A DNA stretch of 64,000 nucleotides from Microbacterium sp. SCN 70-27 (GTDB lineage Bacteria > Actinomycetota > Actinomycetes > Actinomycetales > Microbacteriaceae). Location of the stretch: positions 1-64,000 of the forward strand of contig MEEK01000020.1 of assembly GCA_001724425.1 (NCBI GenBank). Reading direction: 5' to 3'. The position numbers were made by a program, and so were the translations under genes. Position 1 is the first letter of the stretch; each line of letters begins with the position of its first letter. The notes beneath the pieces were generated by a model. It saw nothing but the letters and a program-made list of their open reading frames with translations, was not told where the DNA came from and made no database searches. Positions 15,212 through 23,446 of this stretch are shown here, one piece after another.

Positions 15212-16549
15212 ATGCCCTCCCTGCACGCGGATCTCGATCACTGGCGCACGCTCCCGATCAAGCAACAGCCGACCTGGACCGACCTCGACGCCGTCGCCGC
15301 GGTGTCGGCCGAGATCGCCACGCTCCCGCCGCTCGTGTTCGCAGGCGAGGTCGACAACCTCCGCGACCGGCTCGCGAAGGCCGCCGCCGGCGAGGCGTTC
15401 CTGCTGCAGGGCGGCGACTGCGCCGAGACTTTCGCGGGTGCGACGGCCGAGCAGATCCGCAACCGCATCAAGACCGTGCTGCAGATGGCCGTCGTCCTGA
15501 CCTACGGCGCGTCCATGCCGGTCGTGAAGATGGGGCGGATGGCGGGCCAGTTCGCCAAGCCCCGTTCGAGCGACACCGAGACGCGCGGCGACGTCACCCT
15601 GCCCGCCTACCGTGGCGACATCGTCAACGGGTACGACTTCACCGAGGCGTCGCGCACGGCCGACCCGCAGCGGCTGCTGAAGGGGTACCACACCGCGGCA
15701 TCCACCATCAATCTCATCCGTGCGTTCACGCAGGGCGGCTTCGCGGACCTCCGCGAAGTGCACTCGTGGAACCGCGGCTTCGCCCAGAACCCGGCCAACC
15801 AGCAGTACGAGCGCCTCGCGACCGAGATCGACCGGGCCATCAAATTCATGGAGGCGGCGGGCGCCGACTTCGACTCGCTCCGCGGCGTCGAGTTCTACAC
15901 GGGCCACGAGGGCCTGCTGATGGACTACGAGCGGCCGATGACCCGCATCGACTCTCGCACGCAGACGCCGTACAACACGTCGGCGCACTTCCTGTGGATC
16001 GGTGAGCGCACGCGCGACCTCGACGGCGCGCACATCGACTACTTCTCGAAGATCCGCAACCCCATCGGGGTGAAGCTCGGGCCGTCGACGTCGCCCGAGA
16101 CCGCGATCGAGCTCATCGAGAAGCTCGACCCCGAACGCGAGCCCGGGCGTCTGACGTTCATCACGCGGATGGGCGCCGGCAAGATCCGCGACGCGCTGCC
16201 GCCGCTGCTCGAAGCCGTGAAGGCGACGGGCGCGACCCCGCTGTGGGTGACCGACCCCATGCACGGCAACGGCATCACGACGCCGACCGGGTACAAGACG
16301 CGTCGCTTCGACGACGTCGTGGACGAGGTGCGCGGCTTCTTCGAGGCGCACCGTGCCGTCGGGACCTTCCCCGGAGGCATCCACGTCGAATTGACCGGTG
16401 ACGACGTGACCGAGTGCCTGGGCGGCTCGGAGCAGATCGACGAGGCGACCCTCGCGACCCGCTACGAGAGCCTGTGCGACCCGCGCCTGAACCACATGCA
16501 GTCGCTGGAACTCGCCTTCCTCGTCGCCGAAGAGCTCGAGAAGCTCTGA
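15212..16549 (+). CDS. aroG: 3-deoxy-7-phosphoheptulonate synthase, class II
   Basis: A 445-residue type II DAHP synthase, first enzyme of the shikimate pathway (phosphoenolpyruvate plus erythrose 4-phosphate). Family signatures include FLLQGGDCAETF, GQFAKPRSS, GFYTGHEG-like EFYTGHEGLL, the metal-site segment WVTDPMHGNG and GGIHVELTGDDVTECLGG. Length matches plant/actinobacterial enzymes; feedback sites are not readable from sequence. It is convergent with pknL across a 613-base spacer. Confidence 0.96.
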   Translation: MPSLHADLDHWRTLPIKQQPTWTDLDAVAAVSAEIATLPPLVFAGEVDNLRDRLAKAAAGEAFLLQGGDCAETFAGATAEQIRNRIKTVLQMAVVLTYGASMPVVKMGRMAGQFAKPRSSDTETRGDVTLPAYRGDIVNGYDFTEASRTADPQRLLKGYHTAASTINLIRAFTQGGFADLREVHSWNRGFAQNPANQQYERLATEIDRAIKFMEAAGADFDSLRGVEFYTGHEGLLMDYERPMTRIDSRTQTPYNTSAHFLWIGERTRDLDGAHIDYFSKIRNPIGVKLGPSTSPETAIELIEKLDPEREPGRLTFITRMGAGKIRDALPPLLEAVKATGATPLWVTDPMHGNGITTPTGYKTRRFDDVVDEVRGFFEAHRAVGTFPGGIHVELTGDDVTECLGGSEQIDEATLATRYESLCDPRLNHMQSLELAFLVAEELEKL

Positions 16550-16660
16550 CGCTCGCGCGGCCGACCCGCTCTTGCCCGCCGGCCTGCGCGGTTCGTCCAC
16601 CGCTCGGTTCGTCGGCCGCCCGGTCCGTCGGCCGCCGGCCCGTCCCGCGTCCGTCTGTCT

Positions 16661-16740
16661 CGAAAGCAGGGCGAACCGCCCCCGCGGCGGTATCTCGGCC
16701 TCGCTGAAGCCGATCCGCCCTGCTCTCGGAACGCGGAGCA
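16661..16740. repeat. AGCAGGGCG palindromic element, copy 1
   Basis: Arms AGCAGGGCG (16665-16673) and CGCCCTGCT (16716-16724) are followed by CTCGGAACGCG. The arms are 42 bases apart, with another GC-rich dyad between. The flanks match copy 2 at 16921-17000. Confidence 0.7.
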
Positions 16741-16920
16741 CCAGCATCGCCGACCGTCCGCGGTGACCGGGCTCGCCCACCCAGGCAGTGACTCGCCTCG
16801 CCGGACGCACCCGCCGCTGGGAGCGCCCTCGTCGACGCGGCGCACCCCCGCCGGGCGCATCCTCCGCTGCCAAGGTTCACCCGGCGCCGGACGAGGCCGG
16901 TACGGGCCTCAACGCGCTGC

Positions 16921-17000
16921 GGGAGCAGGGCGAGCCGCACCTTCCGCGGCGAGTCGGCGCGGTTGAGGCCGATTCGCCCTGCTTTCGGAACGCGCGAAGG
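16921..17000. repeat. AGCAGGGCG palindromic element, copy 2
   Basis: Arms AGCAGGGCGA (16924-16933) and TCGCCCTGCT (16974-16983) are followed by TTCGGAACGCG. The arm spacing is the same as in copy 1, while the inter-arm sequence differs, which suggests that the paired ends are conserved. Confidence 0.7.
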
Positions 17001-17079
17001 CTCGCGCGGGGCGGTTGGTGGTGTTCGCGGCGAGGCTCCCAGCCGCGGGAGGGGCGGCAGCGAGGGCGCGGGCGGATCG

Positions 17080-17162
17080 GCTCTGCGGCGGGGTCAGCGC
17101 TGCGGCGAGGTCGGCCCTGCGGCTGGGTCGGGCCCTACGGCCGGATCGGGCCTGCGGCGGGG
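17080..17162. repeat. Degenerate 18-bp tandem repeats
   Basis: About five to six imperfect copies of GGTCGGCCCTGCGGCG run up to the pknL stop codon. Function unknown; possibly replication-slippage sequence. Confidence 0.5.
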
Positions 17163-19127
17163 TCAGCCCTGCAGGAAGCAGAGGATCGGCGTCAGCGTGA
17201 TGGTCGCGCCGCGCGGGGCCGTGCCGGTCGGGCTGTAGCTCTCGACGCAGTAGATGTCCCAGTACTTGCCGCCGAGCGGGATGTCGGCGTCGTTGATGCC
17301 GGCGTTCACCTTGAAGCCGTCGGCCTGCAGCGCGGTGACGGCCTTGCGGATCGTCGAGCCGGTCACGTTCTTGACGGCCACCGGCTCCGGGCCCTTCGAC
17401 ACGACGAGCGTCACGGTGTCGCCCGGGCGGAAGGGGCCGCCACCGTCGCGGTCCGCGACACGGATGACATCGCCCGCGTCGACGTCCGCGCTGAACTCCT
17501 CGGTCGAAGCGACCGTGAGCTCGACCGCCTTGAGCGTGCTCGTGGCCTCCGCGAGGCGCCGCCCGACGACGTCGGGGAACGGCCCGGCAGACACCTCGAA
17601 CGAGACCGTCGAGGTCTCGAGCGCACGGCAGCCGTCGGTGCAGGGGATCGCCTCGCCACCACCCGGGGGAGTGATTGAGGCCGACACCACGGTGCCGACG
17701 GGCGAGTCCGTGAACAGGCGCGAGGGGTCTCCGGATGCCGTGATGAACAGCTCCTCGAGGCTCTGCGTCACCTCGTCGAGGGTCTTTCCCCCCAGTGCGC
17801 CGATGTCGTGCGGCTGAGGTCCGAGGGAGATCACGACCGTGACGGAGGCGTTCTTGTCGACGCGTGTGCCGGCGGCGGGATCCGTCGCGATCGTCTGCCC
17901 TGTGGGCATGTCGCGGCTGAATTCCTCGCCCGGCACCGCCACGAGGGACCACTCCTGGAGGATCGCGGTGGCCTCCGCGATGCTCTTCCCCTCGACATCG
18001 GGCACGGCGACCATCGAGCCCGGGCCCGAGCCGAACCACCAGCCCGCGCCTCCTGCGGCACCGGCCAGCAGCAGCACGAGGACGAGGAGCCACGCGCCTC
18101 TGCCGGCATTCCGCCGGGCACGGCGGCGCAGTCGCGTGGCGTTGTCGACGTCGTCGGTGACGGTCGGGGCGGTGAAGCTCCCCGGGAGCACCTTCGTCAC
18201 TTCGCCGGAATCGATGCCGTCGTCGATGATCGCGGCGCGCACCGTGTTCGTCGTGGGCGTGCGCACGACATGCGGGAACACGCCGAGATCCTTCTCGATC
18301 TCGCGCAGCCGGTCGAGCATCTCCCGTGCGTCGGTGGGTCGCTCGTCGGGGGAGCGCTCGGTCGCCCACATGACGAGCTCGTCGAGCTGTTCGGGGATGG
18401 CGGGGTTCTTCGCGCTCGGCCGCGGCACCGAGTCGGTGGCGTGCTGGTACGCGATCTGCATGGGCTGCTCGCCCTTGTACGGCTGCTCGCCGACGAGCAT
18501 CTCGTAGAGCATGATGCCGAGCGCGTATATGTCGCTGCGGGCGTCCGCGGTGCCGCGGGTGACGAGTTCGGGGGCCAGGTACGCGATCGTGCCCATGAGC
18601 ATCTGACCGCTCGCCGTGTTCGCCGTCGTCGCCCGTGCGAGGCCGAAGTCGCCGATCTTGATGCGCCCGTCCTCGGCGAGGAGCACGTTCTCGGGCTTCA
18701 CATCGCGGTGGACGATCCCGGCGCGGTGCGCGGCCGCGAGACCCGATAGCACGGCATCCATGATCGTGATCGTCTGCGGGATCGACAGCCGCTTCTGTTC
18801 GCGCAGGAGGTCGCGCAGCGTGATGCCGGGCAGGTACTCCATGACGAGATAGGCCATCTCGCCGTCCTGACCCTGGTCGAAGACGTTGACCACGTGCGGG
18901 TCGGCGAGGCGCGCGGCGGCGCGGGCCTCCTGGATGAACCGACCCTGGAAGACCGTGTCGTCCGAGAGGTGCCCGTGCATGACCTTCAGCGCCACGCGAC
19001 GCTCGAGGCGCAGGTCGGTCGCGACGTACACGGTCGCCATTCCGCCGCGGGCGATGCGAGCACGCACCCGGTACCGGCCGTCGACCAGACGGCCGATCAG
19101 CGGGTCGGTCTGCTGGCTCGTGCTCAC
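17163..19127 (-). CDS. pknL: PASTA-domain serine/threonine kinase (PknL type)
   Basis: A 654-residue membrane kinase. The cytoplasmic kinase domain (about 18-290) has ARGGMATVY, catalytic K48, HRDVKPEN (about 139-146), DFGLA and MGTIAYLAPE. A basic juxtamembrane stretch (RLRRRARR) leads to one membrane helix (about 338-360) and four outward PASTA repeats (about 365-654), which in relatives sense muropeptides or lipid II. A CTDGC pair within repeat 2 and two more Cys in repeat 4 may form disulfides. GTG start is leaderless behind TAGAAT. The divergent neighbour is the Rv2175c-type protein, a known PknL substrate in Mycobacterium, and aroG and idsA2 flank as there. Confidence 0.94.
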   Translation of the reverse strand: MSTSQQTDPLIGRLVDGRYRVRARIARGGMATVYVATDLRLERRVALKVMHGHLSDDTVFQGRFIQEARAAARLADPHVVNVFDQGQDGEMAYLVMEYLPGITLRDLLREQKRLSIPQTITIMDAVLSGLAAAHRAGIVHRDVKPENVLLAEDGRIKIGDFGLARATTANTASGQMLMGTIAYLAPELVTRGTADARSDIYALGIMLYEMLVGEQPYKGEQPMQIAYQHATDSVPRPSAKNPAIPEQLDELVMWATERSPDERPTDAREMLDRLREIEKDLGVFPHVVRTPTTNTVRAAIIDDGIDSGEVTKVLPGSFTAPTVTDDVDNATRLRRRARRNAGRGAWLLVLVLLLAGAAGGAGWWFGSGPGSMVAVPDVEGKSIAEATAILQEWSLVAVPGEEFSRDMPTGQTIATDPAAGTRVDKNASVTVVISLGPQPHDIGALGGKTLDEVTQSLEELFITASGDPSRLFTDSPVGTVVSASITPPGGGEAIPCTDGCRALETSTVSFEVSAGPFPDVVGRRLAEATSTLKAVELTVASTEEFSADVDAGDVIRVADRDGGGPFRPGDTVTLVVSKGPEPVAVKNVTGSTIRKAVTALQADGFKVNAGINDADIPLGGKYWDIYCVESYSPTGTAPRGATITLTPILCFLQG

Positions 19128-19133
19128 CCTGTG

Positions 19134-19139
19134 ATTCTA
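19134..19139 (-). promoter_or_regulatory. -10 hexamer TAGAAT of pknL, leaderless
   Basis: TAGAAT on the minus strand is followed by six bases and the GTG start, with no ribosome site. The divergent Rv2175c-type gene has GATAGT (19214-19219) just before its GTG. Confidence 0.5.
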
Positions 19140-19224
19140 GGGAGCGGATGCTGAAAGCCCCGGGAACGCCTCACCCTGCGCGGTCGTTGGCGTTGACCGC
19201 CGCCAGGGGTGGGATAGTGGAGGG

Positions 19225-19575
19225 GTGACCGACGTTCCCGCCACGCCCGCCACCGTCGCGTGGCTCACCATGCCCGAACTCGTCGAGGCTCTGGGCGAGC
19301 CGCTGGGGCGGATCCGCCGCCTGCTCGACGATCACCACCTCGTCGGCAGCAAGCGGCACGGCGCGTTCGCGGTGCCCGACGTCTTCCTCGTCGACGGCGC
19401 GCCGCTGGCCTCGCTGCGCGGCACGATCATCGTGTTGCAGGATGCCGGTTTCAGCGACGACGAGCTCATCGACTGGCTCCTCGCCGAGGAGGAGTCGATC
19501 GGGCTCGCCCCCATCGAGGCGCTGCGCCGGGGCCGCAAGAGCGAGGTCCGTCGCGTCGCCCAGTCGCTCGCCTGA
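19225..19575 (+). CDS. Rv2175c-type DNA-binding protein
   Basis: A 116-residue winged-helix protein. VAWLTMPELVEALGEPLGRIRRLLDDHHLVG forms the helix-turn-helix, followed by AFAVPDVFLVDG and a C-terminal GFSDDELIDWLLAEEESIGLAPIEALRRGRKSEVRRVAQ, the signature layout of the Rv2175c family. In M. tuberculosis this protein binds DNA and loses binding when phosphorylated by PknL. It is divergent from pknL here, matching that pairing. GTG start near GGAGGG. Targets are unknown. Confidence 0.9.
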   Translation: MTDVPATPATVAWLTMPELVEALGEPLGRIRRLLDDHHLVGSKRHGAFAVPDVFLVDGAPLASLRGTIIVLQDAGFSDDELIDWLLAEEESIGLAPIEALRRGRKSEVRRVAQSLA

Positions 19576-19592
19576 CGAGCGTCAGACCGGCG

Positions 19593-20681
19593 TCAGGATG
19601 CGCGCGCGGTCGCATCGCGTGCGAGATCGCGGAGCGTCCCGACGGCGTGGGTGTCCAGCGGCGCCCCGCGCAGGGCGCGGTCGGCCTCGCCGGCGTAGTC
19701 CGAGATGAGCGCTTCGACGCGGTCGAGGGCGCCGGTGTCTCGGATCGTCTCCTGCAGGAAGGCGACCTGCGCGGCGTCGAGCCCGGGGTCGCCGAGCATC
19801 TCGTCGAACAGACGGCGCGCGCCCGGCGCGAGTGCGGTGCGGGTGTAGGCGACGAGCACCGTGCGCTTGCCTTCGCGCAGGTCGTCTCCCGAGGGCTTGC
19901 CGGTCACGGCGGAATCGCCGAAGACTCCGAGCACATCGTCGCGGAGTTGGAACGCGAGCCCGAGGGGATGCCCGAACGCCGCGAGGGCCGCGAGCTGCGC
20001 GTCATCCGCTCCCGCGAGCGTCGCACCCAGGAGCAGCGGATGCTGGATGGAGTAGCGCGCCGACTTCAGCGACGCGACGCGCAGCGCCCGGTCGGCGTGT
20101 TCGGCGTCGGGAGCGGTGACGAACGAGGCCTCTTCGGCGATGTCGAGGTACTGGCCGATCGTGACCTCGCGTCGCATGAGCGCGAACGTCGCGCGTGCGG
20201 GGGCGGCGTGCGCGGCATCCCGCAGACCCTCTTCGAGCAGGTCGTCGCTCCAGGCGACGAGGAGATCGCCGAGGAGGATCGCCGCGGAGCGTCCGAACGT
20301 CTCGGCGCGGCCTGACCAGCCGGATGCCCCGTGGTGCGCCTCGAGTGCGCGGTGAGCGGCGGGGCGACCGCGCCGGGTGTCGGAGTTGTCGATCAGATCG
20401 TCGTGCACGAGCGCGGCGGCGTGGAACACCTCGAGGGCCGCGGCCGCCGAGATCACCGCGGTTCCGGGGTCCCCGTCGCCCGTGCGCCGCCCGGCGACGG
20501 ACTGCCAACCCGTGAGGCAGAAGCGTGCGCGCAGTCGCTTGCCGCCGTCGAGCACGGATGCCGCGGCGTGAACGAAATCGAGGGCGTCCGCTCCCGCATC
20601 GCGCGTTTCGGCGACGCGGTCTGCGACGAAGCTCTCCAGTCGCTGGGAAACTGCTTCGATCGGCGACGGGGAAGGGTCCAC
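19593..20681 (-). CDS. Polyprenyl diphosphate synthase (IdsA2-like)
   Basis: A 362-residue trans-isoprenyl diphosphate synthase that condenses isopentenyl units. The first aspartate-rich motif is DDLIDNSDTRRG (D94, D95, D98), the second is LRDDVLGVFGD near 247, and GGKRLRARF lies at 47-55. Product chain length cannot be called from sequence alone; geranylgeranyl or shorter is usual for this branch. The GTG start is leaderless behind TAGGCT. Its stop is 17 bases from the convergent Rv2175c-type gene. Confidence 0.92.
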   Translation of the reverse strand: MDPSPSPIEAVSQRLESFVADRVAETRDAGADALDFVHAAASVLDGGKRLRARFCLTGWQSVAGRRTGDGDPGTAVISAAAALEVFHAAALVHDDLIDNSDTRRGRPAAHRALEAHHGASGWSGRAETFGRSAAILLGDLLVAWSDDLLEEGLRDAAHAAPARATFALMRREVTIGQYLDIAEEASFVTAPDAEHADRALRVASLKSARYSIQHPLLLGATLAGADDAQLAALAAFGHPLGLAFQLRDDVLGVFGDSAVTGKPSGDDLREGKRTVLVAYTRTALAPGARRLFDEMLGDPGLDAAQVAFLQETIRDTGALDRVEALISDYAGEADRALRGAPLDTHAVGTLRDLARDATARAS

Positions 20682-20687
20682 GGGCCT

Positions 20688-20693
20688 AGCCTA
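20688..20693 (-). promoter_or_regulatory. -10 hexamer TAGGCT of the polyprenyl synthase gene
   Basis: TAGGCT on the minus strand lies six bases before the GTG start, without a ribosome site, so a leaderless message is likely. Confidence 0.5.
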
Positions 20694-20710
20694 GTTCGAC
20701 GGGGCACGCG

Positions 20711-20716
20711 TAGTAT
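20711..20716 (+). promoter_or_regulatory. -10 hexamer TAGTAT of the DUF3040 gene
   Basis: TAGTAT lies 31 bases before the ATG, followed by a GAAGGGGGA ribosome site. Confidence 0.4.
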
Positions 20717-20747
20717 CGAGTGCAGATACCCGCCCGAAGGGGGACGC

Positions 20748-21134
20748 ATGCCGCTGTCAGAACAGGAGCAGCGCCTGCTCGATGAGATGGAACGCCATCT
20801 CATGAGCAAGGACACCGACGTGGTCAGTGCTGACCGCGAAGGACGCGCGCTCAGCTACCGCAACATCGTGTACGGCGTCGTACTCGTGCTCGTCGGGCTC
20901 GGCGGGCTCATCTTCGGTGTGTCGAGCGGCATCATCGCGGTGGGCGTCGTCGCTTTCGTCGTCATGCTCGGCGGCGTCATCCTCGCCGTCACCCCGACGC
21001 GCACGGGCACCGCGACCGCGCGGCCCGCCGCCGGCGGCAACGGCGGCAGCCGCAAGCCGACCCCCGAATCGTCCTCGAGCTTCATGGACCGCATGAACGA
21101 CCGCTGGGACCGCCGACAGGGGCCCGAGAGCTGA
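20748..21134 (+). CDS. DUF3040 membrane protein
   Basis: A 128-residue protein of the actinobacterial DUF3040 family. It starts MPLSEQEQRLLDEMERHL, the family hallmark. Two membrane helices follow (about 46-64 and 67-84), then a Gly/Ser/Pro tail ending DRMNDRWDRRQG. Family members commonly sit next to mraZ, as here, but their function is not known. A strong terminator follows 36 bases later, so it is transcribed separately from the dcw cluster. Confidence 0.9.
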   Translation: MPLSEQEQRLLDEMERHLMSKDTDVVSADREGRALSYRNIVYGVVLVLVGLGGLIFGVSSGIIAVGVVAFVVMLGGVILAVTPTRTGTATARPAAGGNGGSRKPTPESSSSFMDRMNDRWDRRQGPES

Positions 21135-21170
21135 TCGCCATCCACTGACGCGTCCGCACGGACGCCGCCG

Positions 21171-21201
21171 AAAGCACCGACCTCCGGGTCGGTGCTTTTT
21201 T
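21171..21201 (+). terminator. Intrinsic terminator after the DUF3040 gene
   Basis: A 12-bp stem (AAAGCACCGACC) with a four-base loop is followed by TTTTTT. This is the clearest rho-independent terminator in the window and isolates the mraZ promoter. Confidence 0.92.
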
Positions 21202-21327
21202 CGTGCCCGCGCGGCGCCGGGGCCGTCGCGCCCGAGGGCGGCGCACGGGCGCTCGCGGATGCCTCATACGCGACCCCCGGGGAGGAGGGGAGCGCCAGGG
21301 GAGGATTTCGCCCGGAACGTGATGGTG

Positions 21328-21355
21328 AAGTGGAGAGAAGTGGAGTAAAGTGGGG
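21328..21355 (+). promoter_or_regulatory. MraZ-box direct repeats and mraZ promoter
   Basis: Three AAGTGGRG repeats occur at exact 10-bp spacing (21328, 21338, 21348), with a degenerate fourth upstream. Known MraZ proteins bind such helically phased direct repeats upstream of their own gene. The -10 candidate TAAAGT (21346-21351) lies within the third repeat, so binding would block it, consistent with autorepression of the dcw operon. Confidence 0.75.
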
Positions 21356-21395
21356 CGCACCTGGGACGGGGCCGAACGCGAGGGGGTGGTAGTGG

Positions 21396-21827
21396 ATGCT
21401 GCTGGGCACCTACACCCCCAAGCTCGACGACAAGGGCCGCGTGATCCTGCCGGCGAAGTTCCGCACCGACCTCGGTGACGGCGTCGTCGTCACGCGTGGT
21501 CAGGAGCGGTGCCTCTACGTCTTCAGCACGAAGGAGTTCGAGCGCGTCTACGAGAAGATCCGCGAAGCGCCGCTGACCAACAAGCAGGCCCGCGACTTCC
21601 AGCGCATGTTCCTCTCCGGCGCGAGCGACGAGAAGCCCGACAGCCAGAGCCGCATCACGATCCCTCCGCACCTGCGCACGTACGCGAGCCTCGACCGCGA
21701 GCTCGTCGTCACCGGTGTCGGCGCCCATGCCGAGATCTGGGACGCCGAGGCGTGGAACGCGTACGCCGACGGCAACGAGGACAGCTACTCCGACATGGAG
21801 CAGGAGGTGATCCCGGGCCTCTTCTGA
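21396..21827 (+). CDS. mraZ: Transcriptional regulator MraZ
   Basis: A 143-residue protein with two SpoVT/AbrB-like repeats: [22 protein letters not shown] (2-23) and [18 protein letters not shown]. MraZ assembles into rings, binds repeats in its own promoter and represses the dcw cluster. The ATG has AGGGGGTGG upstream. Start of the division and wall operon; rsmH follows after 98 bases. Confidence 0.95.
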   Translation: MLLGTYTPKLDDKGRVILPAKFRTDLGDGVVVTRGQERCLYVFSTKEFERVYEKIREAPLTNKQARDFQRMFLSGASDEKPDSQSRITIPPHLRTYASLDRELVVTGVGAHAEIWDAEAWNAYADGNEDSYSDMEQEVIPGLF

Positions 21828-21925
21828 TCCGTGGCCGCGACTCCCAGCCGCACGCCCTGACACACTTCCCCGGTGCCAGGTCAGGCGGATGGGGATCACG
21901 ACTCCGGATCACCCGCCCCGACATC

Positions 21926-22840
21926 ATGAGCCACTCCGACATCCACACCCCCGTCCTGCTCGAGCGCTGCGTCGAGCTGCTCGCCCCCGCCCTCACGCGG
22001 CCGGGTGCGGTGCTCGTGGATGCCACCGAAGGGATGGGCGGCCACTCCGAGGCGCTTCTGGAGCGCTTCCCCGACGTGCACCTCATCGGGCTCGACCGCG
22101 ACACCGACGCGCTGCGGATCGCGGGGGAGAGGGACGGGATCGCGGAGGCGGTGGCATCCGTCCGCGCGTCCCGCGTCGACGGCGTCCTGTTCGACCTCGG
22201 GGTCTCCTCGCTCCAGCTCGACGAGGCGGAGCGCGGCTTCGCCTACTCCCAGGACGCGCCGCTGGACATGCGGATGGATCAGACCGCGGGGACGACCGCC
22301 GCCGACATCGTGGCGACCTACGGCGAGGGCGACCTGCGCCGGATCTTCGAGCGCTACGGCGAGGAGAAGCTCGCCGGCCGCTACGCCCGCGCGATCATCG
22401 CGGCCCGCGCCCAGGCGCCGATCGTCCGCTCCGGCCAGCTCGTGGACATCCTGATCGCCGCGACCCCCGTCGCCGTGCAGCGCGAGGGGCGCGGCCACCC
22501 CGCGAAGCGCGTCTTCCAGGCGCTGCGCATCGAGGTCAACGCCGAGCTCGCCGTGCTCGATCGGGCGCTCCCGGCCGCGATGGGGCTCCTGCGCGTCGGC
22601 GGTCGCATCGTCGTCATGAGCTACCAGTCGCTCGAAGACCGGCTCGTCAAGCGCGTGTTCGCGGATGCCTCGTCCTCCACGGCACCGGCGGGACTCCCCG
22701 TGGAACTGCCCGAGCACGCCCCGCGGTTCCGGCTGCTGGTCAAGGGCGCCGAACTGGCATCCGACGAAGAGCGGGAGATCAACCCCCGTGCGACCCCCGT
22801 GCGCCTGCGTGCGGCCGAACGAGTGGTGGAGGCGGCATGA
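21926..22840 (+). CDS. rsmH: 16S rRNA (cytosine-N4)-methyltransferase
   Basis: A 304-residue SAM-dependent enzyme modifying C1402 of 16S rRNA. Signatures: [28 protein letters not shown], the SAM acidic motif [26 protein letters not shown] and [13 protein letters not shown]. The ATG was chosen as the first Met of the family domain; no strong ribosome site is visible, so the start is moderately sure. Its stop overlaps the next gene by four bases (ATGA). Confidence 0.94.
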   Translation: MSHSDIHTPVLLERCVELLAPALTRPGAVLVDATEGMGGHSEALLERFPDVHLIGLDRDTDALRIAGERDGIAEAVASVRASRVDGVLFDLGVSSLQLDEAERGFAYSQDAPLDMRMDQTAGTTAADIVATYGEGDLRRIFERYGEEKLAGRYARAIIAARAQAPIVRSGQLVDILIAATPVAVQREGRGHPAKRVFQALRIEVNAELAVLDRALPAAMGLLRVGGRIVVMSYQSLEDRLVKRVFADASSSTAPAGLPVELPEHAPRFRLLVKGAELASDEEREINPRATPVRLRAAERVVEAA

Positions 22841-23442
22841 GCACTCCCGCGATGAGCGCGATCGACCTGCTCGAGGACCTCCCGTCCCTTCCGCCGCGCG
22901 ACGGTGCCGACCGGCGACTGCGCGCGCTCGATCGCCCCGCGAGCCGTCGGCGTCCGCGACTCCTCTACGGGATCATCGCCGTCGCCGGCGCGGTCCTCAT
23001 CGGGGCGGTGCAGATGGGACTGTCGATCCTCACGACGCAGAGCTCCTACGAGCTGTCCGCGCTCACGCAGCAGCAACGTACCCTCGACTACCAGAAGCAG
23101 GTGCTCACCGACTCGATCGCGGGGCTCAGCTCGCCGCAGTACCTCGCGGCGAACGCGGCGGCCCTCGGCATGGTCACGGGGCAGCAGCCCACCTTCCTGC
23201 GTCTCAGCGACAATGCCGTCATCGGCACCGCGGCAGGCAACAACGGCGCGAGCGCCGTCAACGCCCTCACGCAGGCGGCGGTCGCGAACGGACTCGTCGC
23301 AGGTACCCCGCTCGTGAACGATCCCACCGCGAGCCTCACCGCCGGTGCGACCGTCGCCGACGAAGCCATCGCCGCATCGGCCGCGGAAACCTCGACACCC
23401 CCCGCGATCGCCGACGGTCTGCCGACTCCCACCACACACTGA
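22837..23442 (+). CDS. FtsL-like division protein
   Basis: A 201-residue bitopic protein. A basic cytoplasmic segment (about 1-41) is followed by one membrane helix (about 42-65), then a short coiled-coil-like stretch ([26 protein letters not shown]), the NAAALGMV motif shared with FtsL/DivIC proteins, and an unusual 85-residue Ala/Thr-rich outer tail. Position between rsmH and ftsI is that of ftsL. Actinobacterial FtsL proteins are divergent, so the assignment rests mainly on position and topology. Confidence 0.82.
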   Translation: MSTPAMSAIDLLEDLPSLPPRDGADRRLRALDRPASRRRPRLLYGIIAVAGAVLIGAVQMGLSILTTQSSYELSALTQQQRTLDYQKQVLTDSIAGLSSPQYLAANAAALGMVTGQQPTFLRLSDNAVIGTAAGNNGASAVNALTQAAVANGLVAGTPLVNDPTASLTAGATVADEAIAASAAETSTPPAIADGLPTPTTH

Positions 23443-23446
23443 ATCC

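Larger units (their letters stand above)
16550..17162. other. Non-coding spacer between aroG and pknL
   Basis: No reading frame here has protein-like composition or a start with a ribosome site. The spacer holds a short tandem CGGTTCGTCGGCCGCC-like repeat (16605-16636), two copies of a palindromic element (16661-16740 and 16921-17000) and about six degenerate 18-bp repeats (17080-17162). Confidence 0.75.

Noticed and set aside
16788..17678. A plus-strand gene of about 300 codons across the aroG-pknL spacer
   Set aside because: Arg/Gly-rich, no start signal, runs into the antisense of pknL; produced by GC skew and repeats.
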